NCBI GenBank assembly: GCA_035550595.1
Contig: DASZOV010000115.1
Coordinates: 3,420-67,419, forward strand
Reading direction: 5' to 3'
Length of the DNA: 64,000 nucleotides
DNA from: CALFMR01 sp035550595
GTDB taxonomy: Bacteria; Acidobacteriota; Vicinamibacteria; Vicinamibacterales; SCN-69-37
Both the position numbers and the translations under genes were made by a program. Shown piece by piece: positions 60,244 to 64,000 of this stretch. Numbering within the stretch: position 1 is the first letter of the stretch; each line of letters begins with the position of its first letter. The notes under the pieces were generated by a model. That model saw only the letters and a program-made list of their open reading frames with translations. It did not search any database and was not told where the DNA came from.

Positions 60244-60923
60244 TTCGCGTGCTCGCCGACGCATGGCTCATCGCGCGCAAGGACCTGCGCGTCGAGTCGC
60301 GCAGCCGCGAGCTGGCGGCGACGACGCTGTTTTTCGCCGTGGCGTGCGTGCTCGTCTTCTCGTTCGCGTTCGTGCAAGAGGGGAGGGCGGTCGAGAACGC
60401 CGCGGCCGGGATCCTCTGGATCACGATTGCTTTCTCGGGCACGCTCGCGCTCGGCCGCACGTTCGAGCGCGAACGCCAGGGCGAGACGCTGCGCGCGCTG
60501 CTGCTCGCGCCGGTCGAACGGGCGTCGGTGTATCTGGGAAAACTGGCGGGCCTGCTGCTGCTCCTCGGCGCGATCGAGATCGTGCTCCTGCCGATGGTCG
60601 CGCTCCTGTTCGACGCGCCGATCAGCCGCGCGCCCTGGCTGCTCGCGGCCCTGCTGGCGTTCGGCACGCTCGGTTTCGCCGCGGTGGGAACGCTCTTCGC
60701 CGCCATGCTCGTCCGCGCGCAGTCGCGCGACGTCCTCCTGCCGGTCGTCCTCTATCCGATCACGGTGCCCGTCATCATCGGCGGCGTCCAGGGCACGGCG
60801 GCGATCTTCGGGACCGAGCCGAATTTGCCGGTGGCCGAGGCGTGGCTCTCGATGCTGATATTCTTTGATGCGGTCTTCGTCACTCTCGCGCTCTGGACGT
60901 TCGCGCCCGTGATGACGGACTGA
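60240..60923 (+). CDS. ccmB: Haem exporter membrane protein CcmB
   Basis: A 227-residue protein with six hydrophobic helices. It begins MIRVLADAWLIARKDLRVESRSRELAATTLFFA and contains FERERQGETLRALLLAPVERASVYLGK, both CcmB signatures. GTG start overlaps the CcmA stop. It is the membrane half of the CcmAB release module for haem-loaded CcmE. Confidence 0.9.
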   Translation: MIRVLADAWLIARKDLRVESRSRELAATTLFFAVACVLVFSFAFVQEGRAVENAAAGILWITIAFSGTLALGRTFERERQGETLRALLLAPVERASVYLGKLAGLLLLLGAIEIVLLPMVALLFDAPISRAPWLLAALLAFGTLGFAAVGTLFAAMLVRAQSRDVLLPVVLYPITVPVIIGGVQGTAAIFGTEPNLPVAEAWLSMLIFFDAVFVTLALWTFAPVMTD

Positions 60924-60933
60924 GTGCCCGCCG

Positions 60934-61599
60934 ATGCGCCTGACCGACCGACTCGTGCCGCTCCTGCTCCTCATCGCGGCTGTCATGTTCGCTGCCGCTC
61001 CTTACGTCATCGACACGGCGCCGTACGAGTCGACGATGGGCCTCGTGCAGCGGATCTTCTACTTCCACTTTCCGTCGGCCATGACGATGATGCTGACGGC
61101 GATCGTCTGCGGGATCGCGAGCGCCCTGTACCTCGCGCGCCGCAAGCCGATCGACGACCGCGTCGCCGTGGCCGCGGCCGAACTCGCCGTCGTCTTCGGG
61201 GTCATCGTGCTCATCACGGGACCGCTGTGGGCGCGCAAGGCCTGGGGCGTCTGGTGGGTCTGGGACGCGCGCATCACGAGCACGTTCGTGATGTGGATGG
61301 TCTTCAACGCGTACCTGCTGCTCCGGCGCTTCGGCGGTCCGGGCAGCGAGGTGCTGTCGGCGGCCGTCGGCTTCTTCGGGATGATGCTCGTCCCGTTCGT
61401 CTACTGGTCGGTGAACTTCTGGCGCACGCTCCATCCGAAGACGAGCGTCGTGCCCACGCTGCCGGTCGACATGGGCATCCCGTTGTATTTCTGCTGGGCG
61501 GCGTTCACGATTCTGTACGTCGCGCTGCTCATCGTGCGCGTGCGCCTCGAGGCGAGCCGGTCGGCGCTCGAAGAGGCGTACCTGGCGCTGGAGGATTGA
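60934..61599 (+). CDS. ccmC: Cytochrome c maturation protein CcmC
   Basis: A 221-residue six-helix protein. The haem-handling tryptophan motif is WGVWWVWDARITSTFVMW and the conserved His sites are in helix 2 (IFYFHFPSAM) and the last loop (WRTLHPKTSVV). It transfers haem to CcmE. Here CcmE has Cys rather than His as attachment residue, which may need a matching interface. Confidence 0.91.
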   Translation: MRLTDRLVPLLLLIAAVMFAAAPYVIDTAPYESTMGLVQRIFYFHFPSAMTMMLTAIVCGIASALYLARRKPIDDRVAVAAAELAVVFGVIVLITGPLWARKAWGVWWVWDARITSTFVMWMVFNAYLLLRRFGGPGSEVLSAAVGFFGMMLVPFVYWSVNFWRTLHPKTSVVPTLPVDMGIPLYFCWAAFTILYVALLIVRVRLEASRSALEEAYLALED

Positions 61600-61600
61600 C

Positions 61601-61915
61601 GTGATCCGAGCCCTTCGATCGCACGCCCGCGCGGCGCTCGTGGCCATCCTGCTCTCGGTGGGCGTGGGCACCGCGGTCCCCGTCATGGCGCAGCAGACAC
61701 TGCCCTCGACCACGGCCGCGCAGGACGGCTTCGTGCCGGTCTCGCCCGAGGACATGGGGCAGGAGCACCTGCCGGCCACGCCGCTCGTCTTCGCGGCCTA
61801 CGCGACCGTCTGGGTCGCGCTGCTCCTGTACGTCCTGACGCTCTGGCGCCGCCTGGGGCGCGTCGAGCGCGAGTTGGCTGACGTCTCGGCCAAGCTGGAG
61901 GCGCGACGGCGATGA
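61601..61915 (+). CDS. CcmD-like small membrane protein, extended
   Basis: A 104-residue protein, GTG start one base after the ccmC stop. It has a cleavable or anchoring N-terminal helix (AALVAILLSVGVGTAVPVMAQ), a short periplasmic stretch and a second helix (LVFAAYATVWVALLLYVLTLWRRLGRVERELADVSAKL) whose 'YxxxW...LTLWRR...E.EL' pattern resembles CcmD. E. coli CcmD is shorter and has one helix. Position and pattern support a CcmD role. Confidence 0.72.
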   Translation: MIRALRSHARAALVAILLSVGVGTAVPVMAQQTLPSTTAAQDGFVPVSPEDMGQEHLPATPLVFAAYATVWVALLLYVLTLWRRLGRVERELADVSAKLEARRR

Positions 61916-62079
61916 ACTTCGCCAACATGCCGTCGACACACTTCATCTTCATCCCGGCCGTCCTCATCATCGGCGTAGTGATCGGCTGGATCCTGGGCTC
62001 CCGCGCCGCGCGCGATGCGTACGCGGCTGAGCTGCGGAAGCGCGAAGCGCGAGACAAAAAGAGTTCCCCCCGAGCCTGA
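61912..62079 (+). CDS. 55-residue membrane protein at the end of the ccm operon
   Basis: A short gene with ATG overlapping the CcmD-like stop by 4 nt. The protein begins MNFANMPSTHFIFIPAVLII, has one helix (FIFIPAVLIIGVVIGWILG) and a charged tail (SRAARDAYAAELRKREARDKK). The tight coupling and strong helix argue that it is real. Function unknown. Confidence 0.6.
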   Translation: MNFANMPSTHFIFIPAVLIIGVVIGWILGSRAARDAYAAELRKREARDKKSSPRA

Positions 62080-62086
62080 AGGCTCG
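62071..62086 (+). terminator. Hairpin at the end of the ccm operon
   Basis: CGAGCC, loop TGAA, then GGCTCG, which overlaps the last stop codon. It is the first of two stem-loops in this gap. Confidence 0.4.
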
Positions 62087-62138
62087 AGGCTCCACAGAGG
62101 ACTAATCACTGGAGCCTGGGCCTTCGAGATCCGTGGAG

Positions 62139-62160
62139 CCCTGGGTCTTCAGACCCAGGG
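62139..62160. terminator. Nine-base-pair stem-loop in convergent gap
   Basis: CCCTGGGTC (62139-62147), loop TTCA, GACCCAGGG (62152-62160): a perfect stem with a tetraloop between the ccm operon (+) and the metallophosphoesterase (-). A bidirectional terminator is likely despite the lack of a T-run. Confidence 0.5.
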
Positions 62161-62177
62161 AGAAGCCGGAACCAAAT

Positions 62178-62212
62178 TTCGAAGTTTAAAGTTCGCAGTT
62201 CGAAGTTGAAGC
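62178..62212. repeat. 7-bp periodic degenerate tandem repeat
   Basis: Five heptamers, TTCGAAG, TTTAAAG, TTCGCAG, TTCGAAG, TTGAAGC, follow the stem-loop. The unit matches the minus-strand form of the repeat at 51412-51453, where it also fills a short gap after a gene end. Confidence 0.6.
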
Positions 62213-62227
62213 TGGCGTAGCCTCTTC

Positions 62228-62965
62228 TCACTGTCCCTTCTCGAGCCGCAGCGCCAGCCACGCCGGCAGGCCGGCGGCCATGATGCGTTTCTGGGCGGCG
62301 GGGACGTCGTAGGCGACGCGGCGGAAGCGGATCGTGTGGCGCTCGAGGTCGAGCAGGCCGTAGGCCGCGCGCGGGTCGCCGTCACGCGGCTGGCCGACCG
62401 ATCCGACGTTGATGAGCACCGGTCCCGCCTCTGGCAGCCGCAGCTCGTCGTCGGCGAGCCCGTCGCCGGCAGAGGCGCGGTCCGTTGTCTTCGTGAAGAT
62501 GGCCGGCAGGTGCGTGTGGCCGTACAGGCAGATGCGCGTCGTGCACGCGGCCATCGCGCGCTCGGCATCGGTGTTGTCGAACAGGTAGTGGTCCTCGTCG
62601 AACGGCGCGCCGTGGCAGATCTCGACGTCCGGATCGATCTGCAGCGGCCCCTTCGCCAGGTCGGCCAGCGTCTTGGTGGCCTCGGCCGACAGCACGCCCT
62701 GCGTCCAGTCGACCGACTTGCGCGCCACTTCGTTGAAGAGAATCGGCGGCTCGAGGCCGGCGATGACCTTGTCGTGATTGCCACGGATGAGGCCGGCAGG
62801 CCCGAGCTCGACGACCCGTTCGATCGACGCGCTCGGCGCCGCGCCGTAGCCGACGAGATCGCCGAGGCAGAGGACCGCGTCGTAGCCGATCGACGCGGCG
62901 TCGGCGAGCACGGTGTCCAGGGCGTCGATGTTCGCGTGGATGTCGCTGATGACGAGATAGCGCAC
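62228..62965 (-). CDS. Metallophosphoesterase (YfcE/ApaH-like)
   Basis: A 245-residue calcineurin-type phosphoesterase. All motifs are present: SDIHANIDAL, GDLVGYG, GNHD, HGAP and LYGHTHLP. The start is a GTG 7 nt after the end of aroK, which fits the family's short N terminus. Substrate unknown. Confidence 0.83.
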   Translation of the reverse strand: MRYLVISDIHANIDALDTVLADAASIGYDAVLCLGDLVGYGAAPSASIERVVELGPAGLIRGNHDKVIAGLEPPILFNEVARKSVDWTQGVLSAEATKTLADLAKGPLQIDPDVEICHGAPFDEDHYLFDNTDAERAMAACTTRICLYGHTHLPAIFTKTTDRASAGDGLADDELRLPEAGPVLINVGSVGQPRDGDPRAAYGLLDLERHTIRFRRVAYDVPAAQKRIMAAGLPAWLALRLEKGQ

Positions 62966-62972
62966 GGGGATC

Positions 62973-63509
62973 TCAGGAACGAGGCGCCGATCCGTCGAGG
63001 ATGGGCGGCACGGTGGCGACGGCGTCGACAATCGCCTCGACGACCGCCGCCGGCGAGGCGCGCGCGGCGTCGATGCGCACGTGCGCCAGCCGGTAGGCCT
63101 CGGTGCGCGCGAGATAGAGCCGTTCGAGCGTACTCCGATCGGCCGCGAGCGGGCGCCGCCCGTCGAGCGGGATGCGCGGAATGATATCCGCCAGCGGCGC
63201 GTCAATCCACACCGAGACGCCATCGCGGTTGATGGCCGCGCGGTTCTCGGCGTCGACGAACGTGCCGCCGCCCGTCGCTACGACCACGTGCCGCAGCGGC
63301 TGTACGAGCCGCAGCATGTCGCGCTCGACCGCGCGGAAGCGCGCTTCGCCGTGACGCGCGAAGATGTCGGCCACGGTCAGCCGCTCCTGCCGCTCGATGA
63401 GCTCGTCGATGTCTTCGTGCCCCCATCGGAGGCGCTGGGCCAGCGCGCGCGCGATCGTGCTCTTGCCGCTCGCCATGAAGCCCACCAGGTAGATCTTGTC
63501 TGCCGTCAA
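62973..63509 (-). CDS. aroK: Shikimate kinase
   Basis: A 178-residue AroK protein. P-loop GFMASGKST (family GxMGxGKS, with Ala at the first Gly of the second pair), the Asp-Ile-Asp of HEDIDELIE, VVVATGGGTF and the adenine-lid Arg of GRRPL. It phosphorylates shikimate in aromatic amino acid synthesis. It starts with TTG. No other aro gene is in the window. Confidence 0.87.
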   Translation of the reverse strand: MTADKIYLVGFMASGKSTIARALAQRLRWGHEDIDELIERQERLTVADIFARHGEARFRAVERDMLRLVQPLRHVVVATGGGTFVDAENRAAINRDGVSVWIDAPLADIIPRIPLDGRRPLAADRSTLERLYLARTEAYRLAHVRIDAARASPAAVVEAIVDAVATVPPILDGSAPRS

Positions 63510-63550
63510 CTTGAACCCCGTCCAGCTTATATGTTACTTACACGACGCGC

Positions 63551-63985
63551 ATGTCCCTGGACGGGCACCTGATCCGCGTCGAGCTGCCGAGCACGTTCGA
63601 ATTGCTCGACATCGTCCAGCTCTTGAGCGACCGGCTCTCGACGCTGGCCGGTCTCGATGAGGACGCCGTTCACTGGGTGAGCGTGGCCGTCCGCGAGTCG
63701 GTCATCAACGCCATCAAGCACGGCAACCGCGAGGACCGCCGGAAGCACGTCACCGTGGAGATCGAGATCACGCCGCGCGCCGAACCGCGCGAGCTCGTCG
63801 TCCGCGTCCTCGACGAGGGCGAGGGCTTCGACGCCGACCACATCGCCAATCCGCTCGATCCCGAGAACGTCCTGAAATCGAGCGGCCGGGGCATCTTCTT
63901 CATGCGCAACTTCATGGACGACGTGTCCATCGTCAAGCGGCCGGAGGGTGGGACGCTCGTGCGCATGACGAAGAAACTGGCCTGA
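63551..63985 (+). CDS. Anti-sigma factor kinase, RsbW/HATPase_c-like
   Basis: A 144-residue single-domain protein. The N-box VAVRESVINAIKHGN, the G1-like VRVLDEGEGFD and the G2-like SSGRGIFFMRNFMD are those of RsbW/SpoIIAB-type kinases. Such proteins phosphorylate an anti-sigma-factor antagonist and bind a sigma factor. It is divergent from aroK across 41 nt that hold an AT-rich patch. The partner STAS gene is outside the window. Confidence 0.83.
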   Translation: MSLDGHLIRVELPSTFELLDIVQLLSDRLSTLAGLDEDAVHWVSVAVRESVINAIKHGNREDRRKHVTVEIEITPRAEPRELVVRVLDEGEGFDADHIANPLDPENVLKSSGRGIFFMRNFMDDVSIVKRPEGGTLVRMTKKLA

Positions 63986-64000
63986 GTGTCACTCGATCCC

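Noticed and set aside
1..64000. Exosortase/PEP-CTERM system suggested by the AsnB-like and export genes
   Set aside because: No exosortase gene and no PEP-CTERM tail was found in any protein of the window.

Overview
The window is about 64 kb of high-GC chromosomal DNA with dense coding, many GTG starts and long chains of 1-4 nt stop/start overlaps. The gene mix is a large exopolysaccharide locus, a System I cytochrome c maturation operon with a CcmF-CcmH fusion, a lasso-type RiPP locus, GH97 and a haem-binding-domain protein. It suggests a Gram-negative, respiring, polysaccharide-degrading bacterium. Acidobacteriota (Vicinamibacteria-like) is my best guess, an inference from gene content and composition only. 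I saw no rRNA, tRNA, CRISPR array or insertion sequence.

Region 1 (1-29262, + strand) is one polysaccharide locus. It opens with the 3' part of a degenerate sigma-54-activator-like Fis regulator and a small exported protein behind a clear sigma-70 promoter. The export set follows: an outer-membrane barrel, a Wza-type exporter, a Wzc-type chain-length/tyrosine-kinase protein and a Wzm/Wzt ABC transporter. Then come ten glycosyltransferases, a Wzy-like polymerase, a class II asparagine synthase-like amidotransferase, a NodU-type carbamoyltransferase, an initiating polyprenyl-phosphate sugar transferase, a geranylgeranyl-reductase-like flavoprotein, a PF14907-type nucleotidyltransferase, an O-antigen-ligase-like protein and a HAD nucleotidase. 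The locus mixes ABC export with a Wzy-like polymerase, and no Wzx flippase was found.

Region 2 (29263-36438) holds an exported protein behind a consensus sigma-54 promoter and a PilZ protein. On the minus strand lies a compact lasso-peptide-like locus: PqqD-like B1, AsnB-like cyclase, a small precursor, an HprK-like kinase and a B2 transglutaminase-like protease. Upstream on the same strand are an outer-membrane barrel, a glutaminyl-cyclase-like M28 enzyme and YacG.

Region 3 (36506-45154) is centred on phosphate. It has Ppx/GppA followed by two tandem thymidylate-kinase homologues (one with Arg for the P-loop Lys), SixA, GlgC, a PhoB-like regulator, and a divergent DUF47-Pit transporter pair. 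Two intergenic regions carry GTTAC direct repeats with 11-bp spacing that look like Pho boxes. An MFS exporter closes the region.

Region 4 (45232-54314) is mixed metabolism and envelope: an MFS protein, an SDR enzyme, a membrane dihaem cytochrome c, an exported protein, a GH97 glycosidase, an M23 peptidase, a haem-binding protein, a YdjM-like membrane hydrolase and DUF721/DciA.

Region 5 (54346-63985) has maf and then a near-continuous ccm operon (ccmE, ccmF-ccmH fusion, zinc-ribbon membrane protein, exported Ig-like protein, ccmA, ccmB, ccmC, CcmD-like, and a 55-residue membrane protein). It ends with a metallophosphoesterase and shikimate kinase (minus) and an RsbW-like anti-sigma kinase (plus).
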